Shown: one piece after another, positions 17,414 to 26,962 of the stretch | How the letters are laid out: every line of letters begins with the position of its first letter | Numbering within the stretch: the stretch's first letter is position 1 | Assembly: GCA_021827705.1 (NCBI GenBank) | Contig: JAKAUQ010000005.1 | Location: forward strand, 1-64,000 | Reading direction: 5' to 3' | Source of the DNA: Actinomycetes bacterium | GTDB taxonomy: Bacteria > Actinomycetota > Acidimicrobiia > Acidimicrobiales > RAAP-2 | Length of the DNA: 64,000 nucleotides | The notes under the pieces: model-generated | The model's database searches: none | What the model was told of the DNA's origin: nothing | What the model saw: the letters and a program-made list of their open reading frames with translations, nothing else | Program-made: the position numbers and the translations under genes

Positions 17414-17419
17414 ACCCTA
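17414..17419 (-). promoter_or_regulatory. -10 box TAGGGT, leaderless start of the ICMT-like gene
   Basis: TAGGGT lies exactly 6 nt upstream of the GTG at 17407, with no Shine-Dalgarno sequence. Confidence 0.5.
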
Positions 17420-17439
17420 CGGGCCCGGCCCGAGCGCGG

Positions 17440-17454
17440 GGGTGTGACACACCC
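17440..17454. promoter_or_regulatory. Inverted repeat between divergent genes, operator candidate
   Basis: GGGTGTG-A-CACACCC is a perfect 7-nt inverted repeat around one base. It lies upstream of the leftward ICMT-like -10 box and just before TACGGT (17461-17466), the likely -10 of the rightward gene. That placement suits a shared regulator or a stalled-transcription structure; which one is unknown. Confidence 0.4.
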
Positions 17455-17487
17455 GGTCGTTACGGTGTCGAGGTCGAAAGGAGCCCC

Positions 17488-17856
17488 ATGCGCGCGACCT
17501 CGTCTCCCGACCCCTGGTCGGGTGCCCGTGACACCCTCTTCACCCTCTTCGGACGCGCGCGAGGCCGTCACGTGTGGGTGCGCCTGCTCGACCTCGACGA
17601 GCGTGACCGCCTGCTGGCCCACCTCCAGAGCGCCCCGCGGCGCCTGCGGGTGCGCGCGTCGCTCGTGGGGCCGGGCGGCGAGGTGTCCCAGCTGCGCTCG
17701 GCCCGGGGCCGGGGCACCACGATCCTCCTGGACCACTTCCGTCCCGACGGGGTGGCCGTGGCCCTGCGCAGCCGCTCGGTGCGCTCCCTGGCGCGGTGCC
17801 TGCTGGAGCTGGACCTCGGGATCGCCGACGTGGCCGCGGCTCCCCAGGGCCGCTGA
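17488..17856 (+). CDS. Hypothetical protein, 122 aa
   Basis: Not recognised. A small soluble protein, rich in Arg and Leu, with no membrane segment or signal peptide. The pattern GRHVWVRLLDLDERDRLLAHLQSAPRRLRVRASLVGPGGEV suggests an alpha/beta fold with alternating strands. The ATG at 17488 has AAAGGAG correctly spaced. The open frame upstream of it has no coding character. Its stop abuts the stop of the convergent sulfatase (TGATCA). Confidence 0.65.
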   Translation: MRATSSPDPWSGARDTLFTLFGRARGRHVWVRLLDLDERDRLLAHLQSAPRRLRVRASLVGPGGEVSQLRSARGRGTTILLDHFRPDGVAVALRSRSVRSLARCLLELDLGIADVAAAPQGR

Positions 17857-20142
17857 TCACTCGCGCGACAAGATGGCCTCGATCTCGGCCAGTGGGTCGC
17901 GCACGACTGGCCCGCGCACCCGGATCTCGGCCCGCGTGATGAGGCCGCGATAGGTGAAGGGGGCCCGGTAGCCGGGCCCCACGGCCGGGCCCCACTCGTA
18001 GCCGCACGTGAGACCGACCCCGAGGCCGGTGAAGGCGCTCGGCGTGAAGCGCTCGATACGCCCCCGCGCGCTGATCTCGCCATCGACCAGCAGCGTGGCC
18101 ACGCCGCCGAGGCCGGCGTCCTTGACGAACTCCAGCACGACGTGGTGCGCCCCGGGGCCCAGCGGGCGGCTGGCCGTCACGCCCTCGATGCGGGCGCCAT
18201 AGAGGTTGTGCACGTAGCGCACGTACCCGCCGAGCACGTGCAGCGACCAGCCCCCGAGAGCCGAGCCCAGGGCCACCAGCGTGCCGTCGGCGCCGCCGGA
18301 GGGCACGTCGACATCGACCACCAGGTCGTGGGAGCGCTGGCACACCGGCGCGGCCACGCGCTCGGGGACGGGGGCGCCGTGGGGAAAGTACCGGTACGTG
18401 TCGCGGGCCGGCCGCCCGTCGGGTGGTGGATGCACCAGCGCCCACAGCACCCGGTTGTCGAGGGGCAGCACCTGGTTGCGCTCGGCCTCGCGCCACCAGC
18501 GCGCCACCAGGTCGGCCACCACGTCGGGGTGCGCGGCGGCCAGGTCGGTCGTCTCGCCGGGGTCCTCGTCGATGCGGTAGAGCTCCCAGACGTCGTCGTC
18601 GAAGGGAGCGTTGACGGGCTGGTCATCGTAGAGGGGGCCAATGGGGTGGAAGGTCACGGCCTTCCACCCGCGGTGGTAGAGGGCGCGGGAGCCGAACATC
18701 TCGAAGTACTGGGTGGCGTGACGCTCGGGCGCCGTGGCCCCGTCGGGTCCCAGCAGGTAGGCGAAGCTGATCCCGTCCACGGTGCTCTGGTCCCGTCCCG
18801 CGAGGCGCGCGGGCCAGGGCACCGCGGCCAGCTCGAGGATCGTGGGGGCGACGTCGATCACGTGGGCGAACTGGGTGCGCAGCGCGCCGGGCTCGAGCGG
18901 GCCGCCGGGCCACGTCACGATGCACGGGTCGGCGACGCCCCCCTCGTGCACCTCGCGCTTCCAGCGCCGAAAGGGCGTGTTGCCGGCCATCGTCCAGCCC
19001 CACGGGTAGTTGTTGTGCGTGAGGGGCCCACCGATCTCGTCGAGCCGGGCGCGCATCTCGCGGGGCGAGGCGGGGTCGAGGTTGGCCAGCCGGACGTCGT
19101 TGATCGAGCCGTCAGCTCCGCCCTCGGCGCTGGCCCCGTTGTCCGACACCACCACGACCAGGGTGCGCTCGGTCTCGCCGAGATCCGCGATGAAGGCCAG
19201 CACGCGCCCGAGCTGCTCGTCGGCGTGGCTCAGGAACCCCGCGAAGGCCTCCATCATCCGCGCCGCCACGCGTCGCTGGTCCGTGTCGAGGTCGGCCCAC
19301 GCCGGCACCCAGGCCGGGCGCGGCGAAAGGCGCGAGTGGGGCGGGACGAGTCCGTGCGCGCGCTGACGCGCGAAGGTGGCCTCGCGCCAGGCGTCCCATC
19401 CCTCATCGAAGCGCCCGCGATAGGCCTCCAGCCACCGGGCCGGTGGCTGGTGGGGGGAGTGGCACGCGCCGAAGGCCAGGTACAAGAAGAACGGCTGGCT
19501 GGGGTCGACCGCGCGCAGGTCGCCGAGGTACTCGATGGCGTGGTCGGCCAGATCGGTGCTGAGGTGGTAGTCCTCCCCGGCCGGCGCGGGGCGCCCCACT
19601 GGATGGCTGTCGCAGAAGAGCGCCGGGTGGAACTGGTGGGTCTCGCCTCCGTGGAACCCGTACCAGCGGTCGAAGCCCCGCCGCAGCGGCCACGTCGAGC
19701 GGTCCCCAGCCGCATTGGTCTCGGATTCGGGGCTGAGGTGCCACTTGCCCACCGCGAGGGTGGCGTAGCCGGCGCTAGACAGCACCTCGCTCAGCATCCC
19801 GTTCTCGGGGGGGATCTGGCCGCTGTAGCCGGGGAACCCCACGGCCAGGTCGGCCACCCGGCCCAGGCCGTTGCGATGGTGGTTGCGGCCCGTGAGCAGG
19901 CAGGCGCGCGTGGGCGAGCACAGGGCCGTGGTGTGGAAGTTGGTCAGGCGCACGCCGGCCGCGGCGAGGGCGTCGAAGGTCGGCGTCTCCAGGTCCGAGC
20001 CGTAGCAGCCCAGCTGGGCGAAGCCGACGTCGTCGAGGACCACCAGGACCACGTTGGGCGCTCCCGCGGGCGGGCGCCGGCGCTCGGGCCACCACGGCGT
20101 GGAGTCGCGCCAGTCCCGTCCGATTCGCCCGCGAAACTCCAT
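17857..20142 (-). CDS. Type I sulfatase (arylsulfatase)
   Basis: A 761-aa formylglycine-dependent sulfatase. D37-D38 (VVLDDVG) bind the metal. C75 in CSPTRACLLTGRN is the cysteine converted to formylglycine, which needs a maturase not seen here. VGKWHLS and VVVSDNGASAEGG carry further active-site residues. No signal peptide, so probably cytoplasmic. The C-terminal 160 residues form an added beta-rich region typical of large bacterial arylsulfatases. The ATG follows GGAGGCGAC, with a TACGCT box 15 nt before it. Neighbours do not reveal the sulfated substrate. Confidence 0.88.
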   Translation of the reverse strand: MEFRGRIGRDWRDSTPWWPERRRPPAGAPNVVLVVLDDVGFAQLGCYGSDLETPTFDALAAAGVRLTNFHTTALCSPTRACLLTGRNHHRNGLGRVADLAVGFPGYSGQIPPENGMLSEVLSSAGYATLAVGKWHLSPESETNAAGDRSTWPLRRGFDRWYGFHGGETHQFHPALFCDSHPVGRPAPAGEDYHLSTDLADHAIEYLGDLRAVDPSQPFFLYLAFGACHSPHQPPARWLEAYRGRFDEGWDAWREATFARQRAHGLVPPHSRLSPRPAWVPAWADLDTDQRRVAARMMEAFAGFLSHADEQLGRVLAFIADLGETERTLVVVVSDNGASAEGGADGSINDVRLANLDPASPREMRARLDEIGGPLTHNNYPWGWTMAGNTPFRRWKREVHEGGVADPCIVTWPGGPLEPGALRTQFAHVIDVAPTILELAAVPWPARLAGRDQSTVDGISFAYLLGPDGATAPERHATQYFEMFGSRALYHRGWKAVTFHPIGPLYDDQPVNAPFDDDVWELYRIDEDPGETTDLAAAHPDVVADLVARWWREAERNQVLPLDNRVLWALVHPPPDGRPARDTYRYFPHGAPVPERVAAPVCQRSHDLVVDVDVPSGGADGTLVALGSALGGWSLHVLGGYVRYVHNLYGARIEGVTASRPLGPGAHHVVLEFVKDAGLGGVATLLVDGEISARGRIERFTPSAFTGLGVGLTCGYEWGPAVGPGYRAPFTYRGLITRAEIRVRGPVVRDPLAEIEAILSRE

Positions 20143-20199
20143 GTCGCCTCCGCGCTCAGCGTAGAGCGGCGCGCGACGCGCGACGGCCTAGGTTGGTCC

Positions 20200-21246
20200 G
20201 TGTGGTCCTCCAGCGGTCGGGGGCGCCTGGTGCGCTGGGTGCTCGGCGTGGCCCTGGGCGTGGCCGCTCTGGCGACGCTGCTGGCCGGCCGCGGTGAGCT
20301 GGCCGCCGCCCGCGCGCGCCTGACCCATCCCGCACCCGGTCCGGTCGCCGCGGCCATTGGCCTGGAGGCCCTGTCCCTCGCGGCCTACGCCCTGGCCCAG
20401 CGGCGGGCGCTGGCCACGTCGGTGCGCGTGCCGCTGGCGCGCCTGGCCGCCATCACGCTGGTCAACGACGCCCTGGCGCTGACGGTGCCCGGCGAGCCCG
20501 CGGTCTCCAGTGCCTACCGCTACGCCCAGTACCGGCGGGCGGGCGCGGAGGCTCCCGTGGCCGGCTGGGTGGTCGTCACCGTGATGGTGGCTCAGGCGGT
20601 GGCGCTGTCGGCGGTCCTGGCGCTCGGCATCGTGGTGGCCCTCCTCAGCGCGGCGCACCCGCCCGCGCTGGCCTCGACGCTCGTGCTGCTGGTGGTGGTG
20701 CTGGCCGTGGGGGCCAGCCTCCTGCAGCGCAACCGCGCGGTCCGGCTCCTCGCGGGTGCGGTGCGCGCGGTCAGCTGGGCCCTGAGGAGGCGGCGAGCGC
20801 GGATCCTGGCACGCGTCGAGGACGTGCTCGCCCAGATGCGTGAGGTCGACCCGGGTCGGGCCGGTCGGGCCACGGTGATCGCCTGGGTCGCGATCGCCTG
20901 GCTGGCCGACGCGGCGTGCCTGGCGGCGGCCTTCGCGGCGGTGGACGCCACGGTCCCGTGGCGGGCCTTGCTGCTGGCCTACGGCGTCGCGCAGATCCTG
21001 GCCGTGCTCCCGCTGGCCCCGGGCGGGCTCGGAGTGGTCGAGGGGGGCTTGGCGGCCATCCTGATCGCCTACGGCACACCCCACGCCACCGCGGTCGCCG
21101 CGGTGCTGGCCTACCGCCTCGTCACCTACTGGGGGGCGGCGGCGGTGGGGTGGGCGGCCTTCGCGCTCCAGGCTGCGCGACGCGCGCGGGGCCCGGCCCC
21201 GACCGTCTCGGACGGCCCGGGCCGGGCCCCGCGGGTCACGCCGTGA
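20200..21246 (+). CDS. Lysylphosphatidylglycerol synthase TM-region / UPF0104 flippase-like membrane protein
   Basis: A 348-aa protein with about eight hydrophobic segments. Family traits are an early HPAPGPVAAAIGLEALSLAAYALAQRRAL, the membrane segment TLVNDALALTVPGEPAVSSAYRYAQYRRAG, and the C-terminal LPLAPGGLGVVEGGLAAILIAYG, a hallmark of the MprF-flippase/AglD2 family. No lysyl-transferase domain is attached. Probable role: lipid or glycolipid translocation. The GTG at 20200 lies 5 nt after TAGGTT. The open frame continues far upstream antisense to the sulfatase, but that part is shadow. Confidence 0.75.
   Translation: MWSSSGRGRLVRWVLGVALGVAALATLLAGRGELAAARARLTHPAPGPVAAAIGLEALSLAAYALAQRRALATSVRVPLARLAAITLVNDALALTVPGEPAVSSAYRYAQYRRAGAEAPVAGWVVVTVMVAQAVALSAVLALGIVVALLSAAHPPALASTLVLLVVVLAVGASLLQRNRAVRLLAGAVRAVSWALRRRRARILARVEDVLAQMREVDPGRAGRATVIAWVAIAWLADAACLAAAFAAVDATVPWRALLLAYGVAQILAVLPLAPGGLGVVEGGLAAILIAYGTPHATAVAAVLAYRLVTYWGAAAVGWAAFALQAARRARGPAPTVSDGPGRAPRVTP
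21185..21233. terminator. Large hairpin at a convergent 3' junction
   Basis: A perfect 15-bp stem, CGCGGGGCCCGGCCC (21185-21199) with its complement at 21219-21233, encloses a 19-nt loop that itself contains CCGTC/GACGG. It lies inside the last codons of the flippase-like gene and just before the stop of the convergent hsp20 gene, so it could end transcription from both sides. There is no T tract. Confidence 0.55.
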
Positions 21247-21670
21247 TCACGTTGCGGTCGTCGCGCGAGGCCACGTCGATGCGGCGCGGCTTGGCGTGCT
21301 CGGCGATGGGGATCGCGATGGTGAGCACGCCGGCCTCGTAGTCGGCCTGGATCCGCTCGGAGTCGAGGCTCGTGCCCAGGAACACCTGGCGGGTGAAAAC
21401 CCCGTAGGGCCGCTCGGAGATCAGTCGCTCGACGCCCTCGGCGGAGTCGGGGAAGACGCGCTCGGCGTGGACGGTCAGCACATTGTTCTCGACGGTGACC
21501 GAGATGTTCTTGGGGTCGATCCCGGGCAGGTCCACGAAGATGAGGTACGAGTCCTCCTTGCGGTACGCGTCCATCGGCACCGCGTGAGTCCGGGTGGTGT
21601 CCGGACTGGCCCAGAACTGCTCGAGGAATCGGTCGATGTCCCGGAACGCGTCAGTACGGATGAGAGCCAT
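21236..21670 (-). CDS. Small heat-shock protein Hsp20
   Basis: A 144-aa ATP-independent holdase chaperone. An alpha-crystallin domain covers about residues 38-130, with FVDLPGIDPKNISVTVENNVLTVHAER and the family-defining ADYEAGVLTIAIPIAE near the end. The N-terminal arm (RTDAFRDIDRFLEQFW) is short. A very strong ribosome-binding site, AAGGAGGTGC, precedes the ATG. Upstream lie a 16-nt palindrome and a perfect CIRCE element, so HrcA control and heat induction are expected. The 3' end overlaps the convergent membrane-protein gene by 11 nt. Confidence 0.93.
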   Translation of the reverse strand: MALIRTDAFRDIDRFLEQFWASPDTTRTHAVPMDAYRKEDSYLIFVDLPGIDPKNISVTVENNVLTVHAERVFPDSAEGVERLISERPYGVFTRQVFLGTSLDSERIQADYEAGVLTIAIPIAEHAKPRRIDVASRDDRNVITA

Positions 21671-21704
21671 GTAGCACCTCCTTGCTCGTTAGCTGCATCG
21701 GCAG

Positions 21705-21720
21705 GCCGGCACGTGCCGGC
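21705..21720. promoter_or_regulatory. 16-nt palindrome in the hsp20 leader
   Basis: GCCGGCACGTGCCGGC is fully self-complementary. It falls in the predicted 5' leader of the hsp20 mRNA, between the CIRCE/promoter and the ribosome-binding site. It could be a second operator or an RNA hairpin affecting stability or heat-dependent translation. Confidence 0.45.
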
Positions 21721-21730
21721 ACGACCTATT

Positions 21731-21757
21731 TTAGCACTCGCAAGGGGAGAGTGCTAA
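21731..21757 (-). promoter_or_regulatory. CIRCE element (HrcA operator) with embedded promoter
   Basis: TTAGCACTC - 9 nt - GAGTGCTAA matches the CIRCE consensus at every arm position. Read on the minus strand it also supplies TTAGCA as a -35-like hexamer and, 18 nt on, TAAAAT as the -10, so HrcA binding would cover the promoter. It lies 3 nt beyond the malic-enzyme stop codon, so hsp20 can be induced independently of the upstream gene. Confidence 0.93.
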
Positions 21758-21760
21758 CGC

Positions 21761-23161
<1,401 letters not shown>

Positions 23162-23198
23162 TTTCTCTCAGGCCCGCTTGCGGGGGGCCAAACCCATG

Positions 23199-24068
23199 CT
23201 AGGCCCGCTCGCCGGGTCCCTCCCGGGCCCTCACCCGTCGCACCGGGCGGGCGTACACGTCGGGACGCCGCCGGGCGGCGACGTCGATCTGGGCGCGGCG
23301 CGCGCGCGTGTCGGCGAGGTCGATCCGGGCGCTCACGACCTGGGGCGCGTCGGATGCGGCCTCGGCCAAGACCGTGCCCCAGGGGTCGACGATCAGCGCG
23401 TGGCCGAAGGTGGCGATGCCCTCGGCGGTGCGCCCGGCCTGGGCGGCCGCGACGACGAAGGAGTGCGTCTCGATGGCTCGCGCCCGGGTCAGCACGTGCC
23501 AGTGGGCCGCGCCGGTCACCGCGTTGAAGGCGGCGGGGATGGCCAGCACCTCGGCCCCGGCGCGCGCCAAGGCGCCGTAGAGCTCGGGGAAGCGCAGGTC
23601 GAAGCAGACCGACAGGCCCAGGCCCAGCCCGTCGAGCTCCACGAGGACCGCCTCGTCGCCCGCGACCAGCGCGTCGGACTCGCGCTGGGAGACCGCGCCG
23701 GGCACGTCTACGTCGAAGAGGTGGATCTTGCGGTAGGTGGCGACGACCTGGCCCGTGGGACCGAGCACCACGCTGGTGTTGGCCGGCCGGCCCGCGGTGC
23801 GCTCCAGCAGGCTGCCCAGGTGGACGACGATCCCGTGGCGACGCGCCAGCTCGGCGAAGAGCGCCGTGGTGGGCCCGGGCACGTCTTCGGCCACGTCGGC
23901 GTAGGCGCGCGGGGGTCCCAGATACGGGGTGTACTCGGGCAGCTGGACGTAGCGGGCGCCGTCGCGCGCGGCCTGCTCGACCAGCGCCAGCGCCTGGCTC
24001 ACGTTGGCCTCCCGGTCGGTGCCCGAGCACAGCTGGACGGCGGCGACCAGCATCGTCTCGTCGCCCAT
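23199..24068 (-). CDS. Carbon-nitrogen hydrolase (nitrilase superfamily)
   Basis: A 289-aa amidase of the nitrilase superfamily. The triad is visible: E45 in LPEYT, K114 in [11 protein letters not shown] and C155 in [11 protein letters not shown]. The sequence [13 protein letters not shown] is close to the Nit1 / deaminated-glutathione-amidase branch, but the substrate is not proven. The ATG at 24068 follows GAGGAGGTG; the longer frame to 24116 adds Arg/Pro-rich shadow. It is the last gene of a likely unit with the acyl-CoA ligase (22-nt gap) and acyl-CoA dehydrogenase. Confidence 0.88.
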   Translation of the reverse strand: MGDETMLVAAVQLCSGTDREANVSQALALVEQAARDGARYVQLPEYTPYLGPPRAYADVAEDVPGPTTALFAELARRHGIVVHLGSLLERTAGRPANTSVVLGPTGQVVATYRKIHLFDVDVPGAVSQRESDALVAGDEAVLVELDGLGLGLSVCFDLRFPELYGALARAGAEVLAIPAAFNAVTGAAHWHVLTRARAIETHSFVVAAAQAGRTAEGIATFGHALIVDPWGTVLAEAASDAPQVVSARIDLADTRARRAQIDVAARRRPDVYARPVRRVRAREGPGERA

Positions 24069-24090
24069 CACACCTCCTCGCGGCCGCACT

Positions 24091-25695
24091 CTACTGGGGC
24101 GCGGCGGGCGAGGCACCGGGGGCGTCGGGGCGCACCAGCAAGCGCAGCTCGTGCTTGCGCGTCTTGCCGGTCGCCGTCTTGGGCAGGCTGTCGACGACGA
24201 CGACGCGCTTGGGGACCTGGAAGCCCGCCAGCTGGCCGCGCGCGCCGGCCATCACCGCGGCCGGCAGCGCGGCCGGGTCGACGGTGCCGTCAGGCACCAC
24301 CACCGCGCAGACGATCTCGCCCCAGTAGTCGTCGGCCACGCCCACGATGGAGCTCTCGCGCACGCCGGGCAGCGAGGAGACCACGCGCTCGACGTCGACC
24401 GATGACACGTTCTCGCCACCTGTCTTGATGATGTCCTTGAGCCGGTCAGTGAACCAGACCACGTGCGCGTCGTCCAGATGGCCCACATCGCCCGAGTGGA
24501 ACCAGCCGTCCGCGAAGGCCTCGGCGTTGGCCCCCGAGTTGTTCCAGTAGCCCAGGCACACGTGGGGGCCCCGGTAGGCGATCTCGCCCTCGCCGCTCGT
24601 GGGCTGCCCGGCGGCGTCCAGGCACGTCGTGGCCACCGTGGGCACCGGGGGCCCCCAGGAGGTCGGGGCGCTCCAGCGGTGCTCGGGCCACTGCAGGACG
24701 GTGGCCGGCACGACCTCGGTCTGGCCCGAGCCCAGGATCACCGCGGCGTTGGCGAAGCGCTCGTCGACGGCGTCGAGCAGCGCCGGGCTCATGGGCGCCA
24801 TGGCGTAGACGGCGCGGCGCACCGAGCTGACGTCGCGGGGCTGCCGGTCGAGCTCGGCGACGATGGCCTGCCACATCAGGGGCAGCAGCATCACGTGGGT
24901 CGCCCGGCGCGCCTCAATGGCCTCCAGCACGCGGGCCGCGTCAAAGGGGGCGACCAGGATCACGGTGCCCCCGGTCACCAGGACCGGGAGGCACAGCGTG
25001 TTCAGGGCCGTCGTGTGGAAGAGGGGGAGCGCGTTGATCAGCACCGAGGGCTCGGGTCCCCACGCGTGGCCCAGGGCCAGCGCGTTGGTCAAGGCGGCCA
25101 CGACGACGCTCAGGTGGCTCGTCAAGACGCCCTTGGGACGCGAGGTGGTCCCCGAGGTGTAGAGACACTGGACCGCCGCCCGGTCCTCGACCAGGACCTC
25201 GACGACCGGGCCCGGCGTGGTCGCCTGCGCCCAGGTGAGCGTGGCCCCGGGGGCGTCGGAGGTGGCGATGACCGCGAGCGCGCGCTGGCGCGCGGGAAGC
25301 GAGGCCGCCAGTGGCGCCAGGGCGTCGTCGACGACGAGGTGGCGCACCTCGGCGTCGGCCAGGATCCACTCGATGTCGGAGGGGGCCAGCGTGACGTTGA
25401 CCGGTACAGCGACGGCGCCGGCGCGGGCGCAGGCGAAGTAGACCGCGAGGAACTTCCAGGACGTCGTCATCAGCAGGGCCACGGGCGTGCCGACCGTGAC
25501 GCCGTGGGCGACCAGGGTCGTGGCCAGCGCGTCTGCGGTGGCGTCCAGCTCGGCGTAGGTGATGACCTCGTCGCGCTCGACGAGGGCGGCGCGGGTGGGG
25601 AACTGGCGCGCGCTGCGCGCCAGGGCGTCGGCGACGTTGGTGCGGGTGGCCAGGTTGTAGGCCAGGGGGTCGACTCCCGACAGGTCTGCGCGCAT
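24091..25695 (-). CDS. Acyl-CoA synthetase (AMP-forming, class I adenylate-forming)
   Basis: A 534-aa enzyme activating a carboxylic acid to acyl-CoA. YTSGTTSRPKGV is the ATP P-loop, GYWNNSGANAEAF plus GWFHSGDVG the A4/A5 and hinge region, KTGGENVSSVDVE a core motif and LPKTATGKTRK contains the C-terminal catalytic Lys. It resembles medium/long-chain fatty acid or aryl-acid ligases. The ATG at 25695 follows GAGGAGGCAGC. It lies 32 nt downstream of an acyl-CoA dehydrogenase gene in the same direction, so the pair probably feeds a beta-oxidation-like route. Confidence 0.92.
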   Translation of the reverse strand: MRADLSGVDPLAYNLATRTNVADALARSARQFPTRAALVERDEVITYAELDATADALATTLVAHGVTVGTPVALLMTTSWKFLAVYFACARAGAVAVPVNVTLAPSDIEWILADAEVRHLVVDDALAPLAASLPARQRALAVIATSDAPGATLTWAQATTPGPVVEVLVEDRAAVQCLYTSGTTSRPKGVLTSHLSVVVAALTNALALGHAWGPEPSVLINALPLFHTTALNTLCLPVLVTGGTVILVAPFDAARVLEAIEARRATHVMLLPLMWQAIVAELDRQPRDVSSVRRAVYAMAPMSPALLDAVDERFANAAVILGSGQTEVVPATVLQWPEHRWSAPTSWGPPVPTVATTCLDAAGQPTSGEGEIAYRGPHVCLGYWNNSGANAEAFADGWFHSGDVGHLDDAHVVWFTDRLKDIIKTGGENVSSVDVERVVSSLPGVRESSIVGVADDYWGEIVCAVVVPDGTVDPAALPAAVMAGARGQLAGFQVPKRVVVVDSLPKTATGKTRKHELRLLVRPDAPGASPAAPQ

Positions 25696-25727
25696 GCTGC
25701 CTCCTCGTGTCCCTCGGTCCCGGGCGC

Positions 25728-26873
25728 CTAGGCCGGATAGCCCTCCAGTCGAGCCAGGACCTTCAGCATCACCTCGTCGGCGCCAGCGCCGATGGAGACC
25801 AGGCGCATGTCGCGGAAGAACCGCGCCGTCCAGTTCTCCTCCATGTACCCGAGGCCCCCGTGGAACTGCAGGCACAGGTCGGCGACCTCGCGCGCCAGGC
25901 GGCCCGCGGTGAGCTTGGCCACCGTCGCGCCCCGCGTGACGTCCAGACCGGCCACCACGTCGTCGGCGCACTGGTGGTTGTGGCTGGTCAGCAGGTCGAC
26001 CTGGGCCGACAGCTCGGCCATGGTGAAGGCCACGTACTGCTTGTCGGCCAGGGGGCTGCCGAAGGTCTCGCGCTCCCGCAGGTAGGCGCGCGTGCGCTCC
26101 AGGGCGTGGCGGCACTGGGCGGCCACGGTGTAGGCGGCGGTCAGGCGCTCGGTGACGAACTGGCGCATCTGCTGCTCGAAGCCCCGCCCGGGGGTGCCGA
26201 TGGTATTGGCCACCGGCACGCGCACGGCGTCCAGGACCAGCTCGGCGGTGTCCGAGGACCGGTTGCCCAGCTTGTCGAGCGTGCGGGCCACCCGGAAGCC
26301 CGGCGTCGCGGTGGGCACGATGATCTGGGACAGGCCGCGGTAGCCGCCCTCGGGCGAGGTGCGCGCCAGCAGGCAGACCCAGTCGGCCTGCTGGCCGTTG
26401 GTGATGTAGGTCTTGGTGCCCGAGATCACCCACTGGTCGCCGTCGCGCTCGGCCCGCGTGGTGATGGCCGACACGTCCGAGCCGGCCCCGGGCTCGGTGA
26501 CCGCGATCGCGGCCACCGCGCGACCGGCCAGGGCCGGGGCCAGGAACTGGGCCTGGAGCTCGGGGCTCCCGAAGGTGGCCAGTGAGGGGGTGGCCATGCT
26601 GGTCTGCACGCCGATGGCCATGGACACCCCGGCCGCGTGGATGCGCCCGAGCTCCTCGCAGGCCACGAGGGTGTAGTAGTGGTCGGCGCCGCCACCGCCG
26701 TAGGCCGGGTCGTACTCGAGGCCGAGCAGCCCGACCTCGGCCAGACGGGGGAACAGCTCGTGGGCCGGGAAGGCGCCCTCGGCCTCCCACGCGTCGACTG
26801 CCGGGTTGATCTCCCGGTCGACCAGGGCGCGCACGGTCGCGCGAAACGCCTCGTGCTCGGGGGTGAGCCGCAC
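25728..26873 (-). CDS. Acyl-CoA dehydrogenase
   Basis: A 381-aa FAD flavoenzyme oxidising an acyl-CoA to the enoyl-CoA. IAVTEPGAGSDVSAITTRA and WVISGTKTYITNGQQADWVCLL are the FAD/substrate signature. The C-terminal LQFHGGLGYMEENWTARFFRDMRL carries the GGxGY motif and conserved Arg residues. Chain-length preference is unknown. The GTG at 26873 lies 6 nt after TACGCT and heads the unit dehydrogenase - ligase - nitrilase. It is divergent from a second dehydrogenase at 26963. Confidence 0.92.
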   Translation of the reverse strand: MRLTPEHEAFRATVRALVDREINPAVDAWEAEGAFPAHELFPRLAEVGLLGLEYDPAYGGGGADHYYTLVACEELGRIHAAGVSMAIGVQTSMATPSLATFGSPELQAQFLAPALAGRAVAAIAVTEPGAGSDVSAITTRAERDGDQWVISGTKTYITNGQQADWVCLLARTSPEGGYRGLSQIIVPTATPGFRVARTLDKLGNRSSDTAELVLDAVRVPVANTIGTPGRGFEQQMRQFVTERLTAAYTVAAQCRHALERTRAYLRERETFGSPLADKQYVAFTMAELSAQVDLLTSHNHQCADDVVAGLDVTRGATVAKLTAGRLAREVADLCLQFHGGLGYMEENWTARFFRDMRLVSIGAGADEVMLKVLARLEGYPA

Positions 26874-26879
26874 CAGGGC

Positions 26880-26885
26880 AGCGTA
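26880..26885 (-). promoter_or_regulatory. -10 box TACGCT, leaderless start of the acyl-CoA dehydrogenase unit
   Basis: TACGCT lies exactly 6 nt upstream of the GTG at 26873 on the minus strand. Confidence 0.5.
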
Positions 26886-26962
26886 ACCCAGGCGTCGAAC
26901 CGGAGGGGCGCGACCGGCGTGGCTAGCCTGCGAGCGGGGCCGACGAGACGGAGGTGGCCGAG

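Noticed and set aside
18142..20199. Long plus-strand open frame antisense to the sulfatase, continuous with the flippase-like gene
   Set aside because: High third-position G+C keeps antisense frames open; the translation has no domain, while the sulfatase on the other strand is unmistakable.
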